From NCBI GenBank assembly GCA_025200525.1, contig CM045762.1, forward strand, positions 189,187,154-189,251,153: DNA of 64,000 nucleotides. The letters are read 5' to 3'. The notes under the pieces were generated by a model that saw only the letters and a list, made by a program, of their open reading frames with translations, had not been told where the DNA came from and did not search any database. Source of the DNA: Camellia lanceoleosa (taxonomy: Eukaryota; Streptophyta; Magnoliopsida; Ericales; Theaceae). Each line of letters opens with the position of its first letter. The first letter of the stretch is position 1. This document shows positions 1-8,704 of this stretch, piece by piece. The translations under genes were made by a program, and so were the position numbers.

Positions 1-55
1 AAATATAATGATTATGATTTAAATGTGATATTTTATCTTATGGGTAAACTATCAA

Positions 56-297
56 TAGGTCCTAATAGTTGAACTTAATTCTCATCAAGTCATATTGAAA
101 ATAAGTCTTGGTAAAATTGTCGTTAAAAATAATTTTTTTGTGATAATTTTTTATATACGTCGCTAAAAATTGACAATTAGTGACTTTTTTTTGTCATGAT
201 TTTATAAATTGTCGCTAAAACTTACAATTAGTGACTTTTTTATAACAAATTTTTCCCATAGGACCTATTAGATAATAAGTTTATTTATTAGGACCTA
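56..297. mobile_element. MITE-like inverted-repeat element
   Basis: The ends carry a perfect 12-bp terminal inverted repeat, TAGGTCCTAATA at 56-67 and its reverse complement at 286-297. Inside are two or three direct repeats of roughly 50 bp built on gtcgctaaaa and caattagtgac (about 119-235). Such gtcgctaaaa subterminal repeats are common in plant TIR transposons of CACTA or similar type. No coding capacity is visible. I could not find a clean target duplication, so the superfamily is open. Confidence 0.45.
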
Positions 298-964
298 CAC
301 GTAAGTACTCATTGTCTTATTGACTTATGTAGCTAATTTTGTCTTCTTATATTTTTTTAGCCAAAAATCAAATGCCACATGAAACTAAGTTCTCCAAACT
401 TCAAAAATAGAAAGATTCAGGCCAAGTTTGGCAATTGTAAAATAATCTATCTTTTTATCTTTTTTCCATCGCATCACCTCTCTACTTTTCTGCACTAAAT
501 GCCTTCTAAATTCCAATTGTTTCGATTGAAAAATGCTTCTTAAATTAGAAAGTCTAATTTGCATAGTTCAATGTTATATAATAGATTAACCCCACTTTTT
601 TTTTTTATTAAGGGATATCATCAATTAATAAAGAAATGTGCAACACGGAATGATTTTTTATAGTAAGATTTGGAAACTAACAAACTTAATAAATGCATAT
701 GGAAGAGGGTCTCCTCAGTTTTTGGATTGGATGTCGTTGTTTCGGCTCGTGAGATTTATTACAAATTTTATTTTGATGATTTAAATTATTTATTTTGTCA
801 GATATTTCATATATTTCATTCACACAAAAAATTATGTCGATCCGATAGCTGTAACTAGTCAAATTTATCATTTTTTTTCACAAAAGAAAAGCATGATAAA
901 AAAAATAAATCATATAATTTTTTATGAAAACGTAATAAATTGAACTAATTACAGATATCGGATA
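298..964. other. AT-rich intergenic DNA, no gene seen
   Basis: AT-rich sequence with homopolymer runs. The short open frames around 670-870 on both strands have no recognisable domain and look like chance. Nothing else can be supported up to the target duplication of element A. Confidence 0.6.
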
Positions 965-969
965 AACCT
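965..969. repeat. Target site duplication of element A (left copy)
   Basis: The five bases aacct stand directly before the TG of the left LTR and recur directly after the CA of the right LTR at 9659-9663. A perfect 5-bp duplication is the usual Ty3/gypsy integration footprint and fixes both element boundaries. Confidence 0.92.
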
Positions 970-1543
970 TGATGATGCAGTTCGACCAGGTGAATGGGCT
1001 AGACCGATCCAAGCTCCTCAGGCCCACTGGATAACCTGCAAGCAAGTTCAATCGGGGAACGGGGTAGTCTCCCGGCGAACCCTCCGGTGTGCGAATTAGA
1101 AAGGGTGACAGACCAAAAATATGGAGAGAGAGAGAGAGAGAGAGAGAGGTAGAAAAACTTAACCTTCTTCTTGTCTTCAAGTTCGGCTTATATCCTCTGG
1201 TAATCGTTTCTCTGTCTTAGTCGTTCTGACCTCCTCGCCGAAAGTTTACGCCGTGGTTCGTCTTGTTCAGGGTGAGGGGATGTCATTCCGGCTGAGAGGT
1301 GTTGTCGCAATAAATGCTGTGATGGCTGCATTAATGGTGATGTGCTGTGGCAATAACTTTGCAGATCTTTGTCTGCTGATGTGGCCTGTCCTGCATCTGC
1401 CATGTGTCCGAATGTCATTGGCCTTCCTGTCGCTTGGCTTCGGTGATGCTGGGTTTTACTATCCGGGTTATGCAATGGGGTTTAAATGGTGGGCCTGGGT
1501 TTACTCATGGTGGGCTGTGGTTCTTGTGGGCCTATTCATGTCA
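970..1543 (-). repeat. Element A left LTR (3' LTR of the element)
   Basis: It starts TGATGATGCAG and ends TTCATGTCA, matching 9074-9658 along its length. It contains a (GA)n tract near 1123-1148 that is shorter than in the other copy. The internal side (1543) abuts a purine-rich tract on the minus strand, which makes this the 3' LTR. Open frames on both strands within it are incidental. Confidence 0.92.
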
Positions 1544-1563
1544 GTAGTCCCCCATTCCCGAGT
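1544..1563 (-). promoter_or_regulatory. Polypurine tract of element A
   Basis: Read on the minus strand, the bases next to the LTR are CTCGGGAATGGGGGACTAC, a G-rich purine run directly before the TG of the 3' LTR. This is the expected place for plus-strand DNA priming during reverse transcription. Confidence 0.7.
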
Positions 1564-1626
1564 GCAGCTTTAGCCCAACGAAGGGAATAATAATAAGGAA
1601 GGCAAATCCGACCGGTGGGGGGAGAC

Positions 1627-1770
1627 CGACCGAGCGGGAGAGGCCGAGCGTGATGGTGACCGAGCGGGAGAGGCCGACCGCGAGGGTGACCGAGCGGGAG
1701 AGGCCGACCGCGAGGGTGACCGAGCGTGAGGGAGAAAGAGTGGGAGAGGCCGACCATGGGGGTGGCCGAG
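1627..1770. repeat. 30-bp GC-rich tandem repeat near the 3' LTR
   Basis: About four to five copies of a 30-bp unit built on gaccgagcgggagaggccga. The unit length is a multiple of three, which leaves a repetitive frame open on the minus strand. That frame is not a gene. The array lies between the polypurine tract and the start of the antisense ORF, so it would be part of that ORF's upstream region. Confidence 0.8.
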
Positions 1771-1998
1771 TGGAAGGGCGCGGGGCTCAAGAGGCGGCGT
1801 GTCACGTGACGATTTGAAGTGGAAAAGACAAGGTGAGGGCAGAAGTCAGTGCATCTGGACCATACACGTGGCAGAATTTCGGGGGAGGGGAAAGGTCAAG
1901 CGTTAGATCAGGAGTGAAACGCCAGGGCATTATTATGGGCATTGATGGTACAGTTTTGGCGGATGATTTGAAAAGTTTTCAAACTGGCGAACATTAAT

Positions 1999-3069
1999 TT
2001 GGATCCTTGGAATACGGGTAAACCGTGGGCTTTTGGTATCATACGATTCACCTACTTCTTTACAAAAACGCAAGATATCTCTGGTGTTAGCTCCTTCGTT
2101 GCTCAGGATACCCCATTGAAACACTTCTTCGATTTGTTAAAACCTGCACCAGAAGCGATTCGCAAACACAGCTTAGAAATGGCCCAAGAAGAAACTGCAA
2201 TTGTCAGGGTAGATCCACTGGGGGACGATGATGCGAAGGAACTGGCGGTTCAGTACAGGTCCAGCAGGGTGGGGGAATCGGTGGCGCGATTCCATGGTTC
2301 CATCGTGATAGAAACGGCACAGCCAATCAGCCAGGTGGAATCAGACCACTGGCATTCGAGGGCTGACAGATCCATCATTACAGCGGCGGAGTTGGAGGCT
2401 ATCCGAGAGAAGTACCAGATTCCGGTGGAGATGGAGTTGTTGGTGCCGAAATCGACGGAGAGACCATCGGACGCCAGGGCGGAAGAGTTTTCCCTCTACG
2501 AGGAAGCTCTAAAAGGTGGACTGAGGTTGCCTCTGCCACAAATCGTGGTAGATGTGCTCAACCATCTGGAAGTAGCGCCAGGGCAACTGATGCCCAATGC
2601 ATGGAAAATCTTGCTGGCGTGCGCGAGTGCATGGCCGAAGGCGAACGGGGGGCTGGCTATGACGGTGGAGGAGTTCTTTGGCTGCTACAAGGCTTCGGGG
2701 CAGCAGGAGACTTGGATTACCCTTCAGGCGGCGGCAGGGAAGGGTTTGGTGGCTGGTTTACCAACATCCATCAAAGGTTGGAGGCCACGGTGGTTCTTTG
2801 TGTCCACCTCTGGAGGGGCTGGTGTGCGCACCGTGTGGAAGGTGCCAAGCAAGTCTATGGAGCTAAAGTTGGGGGCGGCGGCGGAGGAGAGGATAAAGAA
2901 AGTGAAGGAGTGGAAGGAAAGAGAAAAGGTTAAGTGGGACGAGCTTATTCAGCCGTCGGCGCTGTTTGAAGCTGGGTTGGGTCCACAACCGATCGGGGGA
3001 GACCTCGACCGATTAGAGCTGGAGGCAAGAAAAAAGCGCAAGAGGATGAAGATCAAGCCCTCCTGGTGA
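1999..3069 (+). CDS. Antisense extra ORF of element A, N-terminal part
   Basis: The frame is 356 codons. The likelier start is the second ATG (2179, Met61), because the first 60 codons look unrelated to the family. From about residue 120 it has the pattern of plant proteins filed as putative gypsy-type transposon protein (from memory, Pfam Transposase_28): a basic/tyrosine segment, PLPQIVVDVLNHL, then APGQLMPNAWKILLACASAW, then KGWRPRWFFV. F's antisense ORF at 14330 has the same core in diverged form. It lies on the strand opposite gag-pol, between integrase and the 3' LTR, where Tat elements are known to carry extra ORFs. The biochemical role is unknown. The frame is lost in an A run near 3028-3034, where the downstream frame takes over; a one-base indel is the simplest cause. 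Confidence 0.75.
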   Translation: MDPWNTGKPWAFGIIRFTYFFTKTQDISGVSSFVAQDTPLKHFFDLLKPAPEAIRKHSLEMAQEETAIVRVDPLGDDDAKELAVQYRSSRVGESVARFHGSIVIETAQPISQVESDHWHSRADRSIITAAELEAIREKYQIPVEMELLVPKSTERPSDARAEEFSLYEEALKGGLRLPLPQIVVDVLNHLEVAPGQLMPNAWKILLACASAWPKANGGLAMTVEEFFGCYKASGQQETWITLQAAAGKGLVAGLPTSIKGWRPRWFFVSTSGGAGVRTVWKVPSKSMELKLGAAAEERIKKVKEWKEREKVKWDELIQPSALFEAGLGPQPIGGDLDRLELEARKKRKRMKIKPSW

Positions 3070-3599
3070 AAGCCCAGAGATTCAAGAAGTCCCGAGCCGA
3101 CCGACCGCCCCAGCCAGTGGCGAGGGAGAGGATTCGACCTCGTCCCAAACCCTTGGGGGAGAAGAATTTGGTCGAGTTCGTTCCGCGATTGCTCCCAAAG
3201 GACCCTCTGAAGGAGAGGTCGTTGAAGGAGATGGAGGCGCTGGGCGTGGGGAAGAAAAAGAAGAGGTTGAGGCAGAGGGAAGGAGAGCCAGCCCAAAAAA
3301 GAAGAAAGGAGGTGAGGATGGAAGAGGCCAGTCTGGCCAAGCGAGTAGAGGGGGAAGAGGCGGAGCAGACCCCAGAAGGGGTGGGTGTCTCAGCTGGGGC
3401 AGAGGTCCTTGTGACAAAAGACACCCAAGAAGTGGTGATAGCCAGTCCAACGGTGGACGTTGTGGAGAAGACCGCAGCAGGGCAAGTGGAAGCTGGGCTG
3501 ACTGGGGGTGAGCCAAGTGGGAGGCTGGAGAAGACCCCAGCGGTGCAAGTGGAAGCGGGGTTGGTTGGGGCTGAGCCAAACGGGAAGGAGCAGACCTAG
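3066..3599 (+). pseudogene. Antisense extra ORF of element A, middle linker part
   Basis: A continuation in a second frame, rich in Lys, Arg, Glu and Pro, with two near-repeats built on KTxAxQVEAGL near the end. Low complexity fits a charged linker between the globular N-terminal domain and the coiled coil. It needs no start of its own: its frame is open upstream through the A run near 3030, so it reads as the shifted continuation of the first part. It closes with TAG at 3597-3599. The same frame is open again immediately after, so this is an in-frame stop rather than the gene end. Confidence 0.6.
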
Positions 3600-3608
3600 A
3601 GGGGCCCT

Positions 3609-4739
3609 GTGCCTCAGGAAAGGGGAGTTGGCCTGGGTGCCACGATTTACCACACGCGTGCTGTGGCTGGAAGGCTGGAGGGAGATGGAGGCCCAGCTAA
3701 GGCGGTGGCAGACCGCCTAGTGAAGATGGTGGAAGAGTCAGCTCTGCGTTCGGCCTCTGGATTCAGTGAGGCCGACCTGTTCAGGGGGTTATGCTCCGCC
3801 CAAATGGAGGTAACCACCCTGGCAGGGGCGCTGCTGAGGAAAACTGCGGCGGCCAAGATCAAAGCTGAAGAGGCCAAGGCAGACCTGACCAAGCTGAAGA
3901 AGGAGAGTGCTGCATGGAAGGCTGCCCATACCGAGTTGCCATCAGTCAAGTCGGAGCTGGAGGACACGCGCCGCAGGGTAGTGTCGCTCGAGTTCCAGTT
4001 GACTGGTGAGCAGAAAAAGTTGGAGGAGTCCCAAAAGGCTTGTGCCATCGCGACCGAGCGGCATGAGGAAGCCATGACCAATAACGAAGAGCTCGTCAGG
4101 CAGCGAGATGATGCAGACGCTAAGGCTGAAGCTCTGCAAAAGGAGGTGGAGGGCGAGCGCGCCAGAGCAGAGGAGCAGAGGGAGAGGCTGCGCAAGGAGT
4201 TGGAGGCCGAGCGAAGTAGGGCGGCTGCGGAGAGGGAGACTCTGCAGAAGCAGTTTGAAGCAGAGAGGGGGAAATGGATTGCTGAGGGAGAGGCCTTGAG
4301 AAAGAGGCTGGAGGCTGAGAAGGAGGCTTTGATGAAGGAACTGAGCGAGGAGAGGGCGAAAGCGGCCTCAGAGAGGGCTGCCTACCCTGATCTGTGCATC
4401 GCAGCGGTGGAACAGTTCAAGGGGTCGCCAGAGTTTCAAATGGTCAGGATGCAGAGTGGCCAGCCTTAGCAAGGAGGATCTTGGAGGGCCGCCCATCGGG
4501 AAGCCGAGGGGAGAGCTGAATCTGAAGTTATTGCAAGCTTCCAGCAGTCGGACTTCTACAAGCATGAAATGTCGAGTCTTTGGGACAGTGGGTGGAAAAT
4601 GTGCAAAAGAAGGGTAGAGGAGCTGTTCCCCGAACTTGACTTTAGTGGCGTAACAATTGGAGAAGATGATGTGGCCCAGACCCCTCTGGATGAAGGTGTA
4701 GAAGAAGAGGATCTGATCTCCAATGAAGAGGGAGAGTGA
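3609..4739 (+). pseudogene. Antisense extra ORF of element A, coiled-coil and C-terminal part
   Basis: The frame is the same as the preceding piece. A long heptad-rich coiled coil (about 3850-4370; ELEAERSRAAAERETL and similar) is followed by AYPDLCIAAVEQFKGSPEF. After an in-frame TAG at 4467-4469 the frame runs on to TGA at 4737-4739, encoding an ASFQQSDFYKHE...CKRRVEELFPELD segment and an acidic tail. Coiled coil plus this C-terminal motif is the usual ending of the same plant transposon-associated family. Two in-frame TAGs and one upstream frameshift separate this copy from an intact gene. Confidence 0.6.
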
Positions 4740-4859
4740 ACTGAAGACATGTACTGAAGGATTTTTGTGTCATGTGTCATTTTCTTTTTTCTTTTTTTTA
4801 TACATATTTTTGTTTTGTTTTTGAAGTATTGTAGTAGACCGATGTGCACATTTTGAATG

Positions 4860-4865
4860 AATAAA
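4860..4865 (+). terminator. Candidate poly(A) signal for the antisense ORF
   Basis: AATAAA on the plus strand about 120 bases past the stop at 4739, after a T-rich stretch. Position and orientation suit 3' end formation of the antisense transcript, before the tandem array. This is by motif only. Confidence 0.4.
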
Positions 4866-5454
4866 ACTCCATTTATGTCTTGTAATTAATTGTATTCATT
4901 TGTGTGGTGGGTTTGGAATGGAGAGTGAAAAATTCCACTTCATGACAGAGTGAGCTTATGAAAAGCGAGTAATGAACGTATGAAAAATTCAACTTGTAAC
5001 AAAAACGAGTAATGAACTTATGAAAAAGTTCAACTTAGGGAAAATTCAACTTTATGACAAAGTGAACTTGAGCTAAGTGAGCCGAGTGAATTTGAACTTG
5101 TGAGATTGGATTGATAAAATGGGACTGATAAATTGAATAGGATGAACTTGTGAACTTGAATTTGAATTGGAACTTGTTAAATTAAAAATTCCATCATGCA
5201 GAGTAGAAGTGAACTGATGAAATTCCTTCATGCAGAGTGAGGTTGGACTTGTGTAAAAATTCAATGAATGAGGGCAGAAAGGTAGGTTTTAAATTGTAAC
5301 TAAAGGGGCGAATAGTAAACCTGTAGGGGAGAAATTGGGGAATACCGTTGGAATTTGACTAAGTAGAAATGTTGTAAAATTTTGTGACCACAACTTGTGA
5401 CTGAGTGTTTTCCCAAGGCTATGCTGGTACTTGTTGCGCTGGGTCTCTTGATGT
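4866..5454. other. Spacer with degenerate short repeats, no gene
   Basis: Between the antisense ORF and the hairpin array. From about 4920 to 5270 it contains irregular repeats of elements like gaacttatgaaaaa and agtgaacttg spaced 30-60 bp apart. No coding potential is seen on either strand. Confidence 0.6.
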
Positions 5455-5976
5455 TCGAAAGTGCTCGGTCGGATGGAGGCTTTTGAAGGTGCTCGGTCTG
5501 ACTGAGGCTTTGGTAAGTGCTCAGGTCGGACCGAGGCTTTTGTAAGTGCTCGGTCTGGCCGAGGCTTTTGTAAGTGCTCAGGTCGGACTGAGGCTTTGGT
5601 AAGTGCTCAGGTCAGACTGAGGCTTTTGAAAGTGCTCAGGTCGGACTGAGGCTTTTGTAAGTGCTCAGGTTGGACTGAGGCTTTTGTAAGTGCTCGGTCT
5701 GGCCGAGGCTTTTGAAAGTGCTCAGGTCGAACTGAGGCTTTTGAAAGTGCTTAGGTCGGACTGAGGCTTTTGTAAGTGCTCAGGTTGGACTGAGGCTTTT
5801 GTAAGTGCTCGGTCTGGCCGAGGCTTTTGTAAGTGCTCAGGTCGGACTGAGGCTTTTGTAAGTGCTCAAGTCGGACTGAGGCTTTTGAAAGTGCTCGGTC
5901 TGGCCGAGGCTTTTGAAAGTGCTCGGTCTGACCGAGGCTTTTGTAAGTGCTCAGGTCGGACTGAGGCTTTTGTAAG
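5455..5976. repeat. Tandem array of about 18 units (27-29 bp) with hairpin-forming cores
   Basis: The unit is roughly aagtgctcaggtcggactga plus ggcttttgt. Two core versions alternate. Type A is CTCGG-TCTGG-CCGAG and type B is CTCAG-GTCGGA-CTGAG. In both, the two arms are reverse complements although the fourth base differs, so the stem is preserved by paired changes. The array lies between the 3' end of the plus-strand antisense ORF and the 3' end of minus-strand integrase. Tandem subrepeats in this 3' region are known for Tat elements; the stem covariation is my observation. Confidence 0.9.
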
Positions 5977-6112
5977 TGGTGCTGCAAATGAAAGTTTCAT
6001 GGAAGCGATATTCAGATAGTTGAATTATAGAAGGTTGGAACTCCAGTCGATATTTGTATTATGTATTGCAAAAAGGGAAATACAACAAGTTTGACAATAC
6101 AAAAGTGAGGAT

Positions 6113-6577
6113 TCATTGATAGTAACGCTTCAGATGTTCAGCGTTCCAGGGATGGGGAAGGTCTCGGCCGTCCATGTCTTGAAGTCGGTAAGTGCCTGGC
6201 CGTGGGCGGGCCTTCACAACGTAAGGTCCTTCCCACTTGGATGCTAGTTTGCCCTCGGTCGGATTCTTGGTGGCTAGAGTTGCTTTTCTCAAGACAAGGT
6301 CCCCTACCGAAAACTCCCGTGGTCGGACTCTGCGGTTGTAGTATGTTCTCATTTTCCCACTGCACGGCCAACTGACAAAGATAGTCTCTCCGAGCTCTTC
6401 GATGAGGTCCAGTCCGCCGACGGAGTTCTTCTGAGGCGAGATCCGATGTAAGACCACAGGGTGGGCATCGACTTCTACCGAATGACCGCCTCGCCATACG
6501 TTGTTTAAAAGGGTTTCCCCAAGAGGAGTCCCGCAAAGGGTTCGGTAAGCCCAGAGTACATGTGGTAGTTCCTCAGC
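6113..6577 (-). pseudogene. pol: Element A integrase C-terminal part
   Basis: The minus-strand frame 6457-6113 encodes a C-terminal integrase region ending GTYRLQDMDGRDLPHPWNAEHLKRYYQ-like. It contains VGDLVLRKA and SKWEGPYVV, typical of Tat integrase tails, and no chromodomain. An in-frame stop near 6578 and a frame change around 6460-6536 separate it from the catalytic core. An alternative frame at 6138-6536 is a shadow over the same DNA. It ends about 140 bp before the tandem array. Confidence 0.75.
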
Positions 6578-7360
6578 CTAGAGGCCTTTAGCGGCTTCGA
6601 GCTTAGTTTTGATGATCTTTAGGAGAGAACGGTTGGTGACCTCAACTTGGCCGTTCGCTTGGGGATGACCGGGGGAAGAGAAGCATGGCTGAATTTGGAG
6701 ATCTGCACAAAATTTCCTGTATTTAACATTGTCGAACTGTTTGCCGTTGTCAGAGACGATGGCCTGAGGAATGCCGAATCTGCAGACAATCGATTGCCAG
6801 ATAAACTTGGTGGTGTTCCGTTCGATAATTATGGCGAGGGGTTCTGCCTCGACCCACTTGGTGAAGTAATCAATGGCAACAATTGCGAACTTGGTCTGGC
6901 CTCGACCTGTGGGAAGTGGACCAACCAAGTCGATCCCCCATTTGGCGAACGGGTAAGGGCTGCAGAGAGTGATGTTGTAAGCAGAGGGGCAGTCAACAAC
7001 AAGGAAAGTAAGCAACTTCGTCGTCTGCCGTGGGTACTCCCCGATGGTGATGGGGAGATCAATGGAGCCGATAGAGGTCACCCGGTCGCCGGTGAAACCA
7101 ACCAGAGGAGTTTGGAGTGAGGACAGGCTTTCTTCCCCGATCTTCAGTTGGCGGAAGCAGTTGAGGAAGATGATGTCCGACGAGCTGCCATTGTCGATAA
7201 GAACTTGTCTGACCTTGTAGTTGGAGAGAACAGTGGAGATGACAAGGGGATCGTCATGAGGGTAACGGATGCCAGTACAGTCGGCGTCCGTGAAGGTGAT
7301 GGGTTCTGTCCACTGCTTGGGTTGTTTGGGGGGTCGGTCTACTGTGGCGACTACCTTGTC
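6578..7360 (-). CDS. pol: Element A protease joined directly to integrase core
   Basis: Reading on the minus strand from about 7360, ITFTDADCTGIRYPHDD and LIDNGSSSDI give the aspartic protease (active-site Asp in DNGSS). It continues through FLVVDCPSAYN near 6974 and then, with no frame break, becomes ITLCSPYPFAKWGIDLVGPLP, the integrase core. The integrase Asp, Asp and Glu are present (GIDLVG, VSDNGKQFD, NGQVEVTN). In autonomous relatives the protease is followed by RT and RNase H; here both are missing, and the deletion junction (about 6965-6976) is in frame. Whether such a protein is made is unknown. Confidence 0.8.
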   Translation of the reverse strand, partial: DKVVATVDRPPKQPKQWTEPITFTDADCTGIRYPHDDPLVISTVLSNYKVRQVLIDNGSSSDIIFLNCFRQLKIGEESLSSLQTPLVGFTGDRVTSIGSIDLPITIGEYPRQTTKLLTFLVVDCPSAYNITLCSPYPFAKWGIDLVGPLPTGRGQTKFAIVAIDYFTKWVEAEPLAIIIERNTTKFIWQSIVCRFGIPQAIVSDNGKQFDNVKYRKFCADLQIQPCFSSPGHPQANGQVEVTNRSLLKIIKTKLEAAKGL

Positions 7361-8100
7361 TGAGCCCTGTCGTACTTTTCTAAGTTCTGCCCTCTAAGCT
7401 GAGCGGGATGGCCCCCCACAAGCAAGACCACCTGAAATAACTCTAATTTCGCCAACGGGTGGAGGTGGATTACCTTGAGGCTGAGGTGGTTGGGGGGGGG
7501 GCGATCATGCCCCTGGCCTGTTTGAGCTGGTCGCCGTGGAGGGGTGTATATGCGATTGTCTCTGTGCGGCTCGGTCCTTTGTCTCTGCTGAGGGCAGGTG
7601 TCTGTGAATCGGCTTAGATGCCCCTGGCGAATGAGGGTCTCCACTTGATCCTTGAGGCTGATGCAATCGTCGGTGTTATGGCCATGGTCCTGGTGGAAAC
7701 GGCAATATTTGGACTGGTCTTTCCGATTGGAAGGGTTCTGTGGAGGGAGAGGCCACTTGAGGGGGTAGTCCCGCTGGATCTGGTTAAGGACATGTTCTAT
7801 GGGAGAGTTGAGGGGTGTATATCGCTCGAACCGATTGGGGGGTCTCACTGGTCCTGACCGGTCGGTGCGAGGAGGTCGGTTGGTGTAGCGGGGTGTTTGG
7901 CTGTGATACTGGGTGTTGCTGGGTTCTTGGTCTTTTCTCTTTTCTCGGGGGGTCGAGTCTTTAGCTGGCGGGTCTTGCCGAGCGGCTAGTGAATCCTCGG
8001 CGTTCATGTATTTTTGGGCTTTGGAGAGTAGGGCTGCCATGGAGGTCGGGGGGTTCTTAGAGAGGGAGAAGAGGAAGTCAGAGGACCGCAGACTGGCCAT
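7351..8100 (-). CDS. gag: Element A gag, C-terminal part with zinc motif
   Basis: The minus-strand frame contains LRSSDFLFSLSKNPPTSMAA and AQKYMNAEDSLA, then a long Pro/Arg-rich stretch. A histidine-rich zinc motif follows, CRFHQDHGHNTDDC, then SLKDQVETLIRQGHL. This arrangement is characteristic of Tat gag rather than the CCHC knuckle of chromoviruses. The nucleocapsid part would bind the RNA genome in the virus-like particle. The frame ends at 7351 while the protease frame begins to overlap it, so protease lies in a different frame here. Confidence 0.8.
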   Translation of the reverse strand: MASLRSSDFLFSLSKNPPTSMAALLSKAQKYMNAEDSLAARQDPPAKDSTPREKRKDQEPSNTQYHSQTPRYTNRPPRTDRSGPVRPPNRFERYTPLNSPIEHVLNQIQRDYPLKWPLPPQNPSNRKDQSKYCRFHQDHGHNTDDCISLKDQVETLIRQGHLSRFTDTCPQQRQRTEPHRDNRIYTPPRRPAQTGQGHDRPPPNHLSLKVIHLHPLAKLELFQVVLLVGGHPAQLRGQNLEKYDRAQTR

Positions 8101-8169
8101 GAAGGCTGTGAGGATGACCTTGTCGTTGCTTCAACTTGCAAGGCTTCGGTGTTGAAGCGAGTAACGAAG

Positions 8170-8568
8170 TCAAGGCAGTTGATTCACCCTCGATCCGACG
8201 GATGTTGAGTAGTCGGGTGGTCGGGCGTCATATGCGCCGATGAAATGGCTCAAGAAAGAGTCACTGAGATGCTGGAAAGTAGAGACCGAGTCCAGTGGAA
8301 ATTGGCTAAACCACAGCCGAGCCGACCCCTTCAGAGTCACGGGAAAGGCTCGACACATGATCTCGTCGGGGAAGGCATGAAGGATCATGAGGGTGCGGTA
8401 GGTCTCCAGATGGTCGATCGGGTCAGTCGTGCCATCGAAGGAGTCAATGGTAGGCATTTTGAACTTGGGGGGTAGGGGTTTGTCTCGGATGGAGGCGACA
8501 AACGGGAGTTTGTCATGTGGAAGGCTTATGTTGATATTCTGCATGACCCCTTGGAGTTGGAGTTTCAT
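8170..8568 (-). CDS. gag: Element A gag, central capsid-like part
   Basis: Minus strand. It includes PLPPKFKMPTIDSFDGTTDPIDHLETY and AFPVTLKGSARLWFSQFP, the conserved plant retrotransposon gag signature (capsid domain with the W-F motif), then FLSHFIGAYDARPP. It is cut by a stop at 8170. The sequence up to 8100 continues the same protein in another frame, so a frameshift or small deletion separates the two gag parts. Confidence 0.8.
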   Translation of the reverse strand: MKLQLQGVMQNINISLPHDKLPFVASIRDKPLPPKFKMPTIDSFDGTTDPIDHLETYRTLMILHAFPDEIMCRAFPVTLKGSARLWFSQFPLDSVSTFQHLSDSFLSHFIGAYDARPPDYSTSVGSRVNQLP

Positions 8569-8704
8569 GGCTCGGAGTTCGTCCCAAAGGGGATGTTGTC
8601 ACCGCCAGAGGGAGACAGTGTTGACGCCGCCGCTTCTCCTCGAGCCGAGCTATGACTGATGGACGTGGGGGTAGGGGAGGCGGATGTATATGTGGGTTAG
8701 GGGG

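Noticed and set aside
1188..1573. Overlapping frames on both strands in 1188-1573
   Set aside because: They lie mainly within LTR A, have no domain, and the homologous right LTR breaks them.
1536..1805. Repetitive minus-strand frame (Gly/His/Pro/Leu repeats)
   Set aside because: Produced by the 30-bp tandem unit, a multiple of three.
3020..3070. Programmed frameshift in the A run of the antisense ORF
   Set aside because: No evidence of a conserved slippery site or downstream structure, and further TAG stops follow; simple indel decay is more likely.
5455..5976. CRISPR-like array
   Set aside because: Units are contiguous with no unique spacers, the context is a plant retrotransposon and no cas genes exist; it is a tandem array.
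7148..8155. Plus-strand frames of about 70-80 codons opposite gag and protease of element A
   Set aside because: Shadow frames over recognisable minus-strand gag-pol; no domain of their own.
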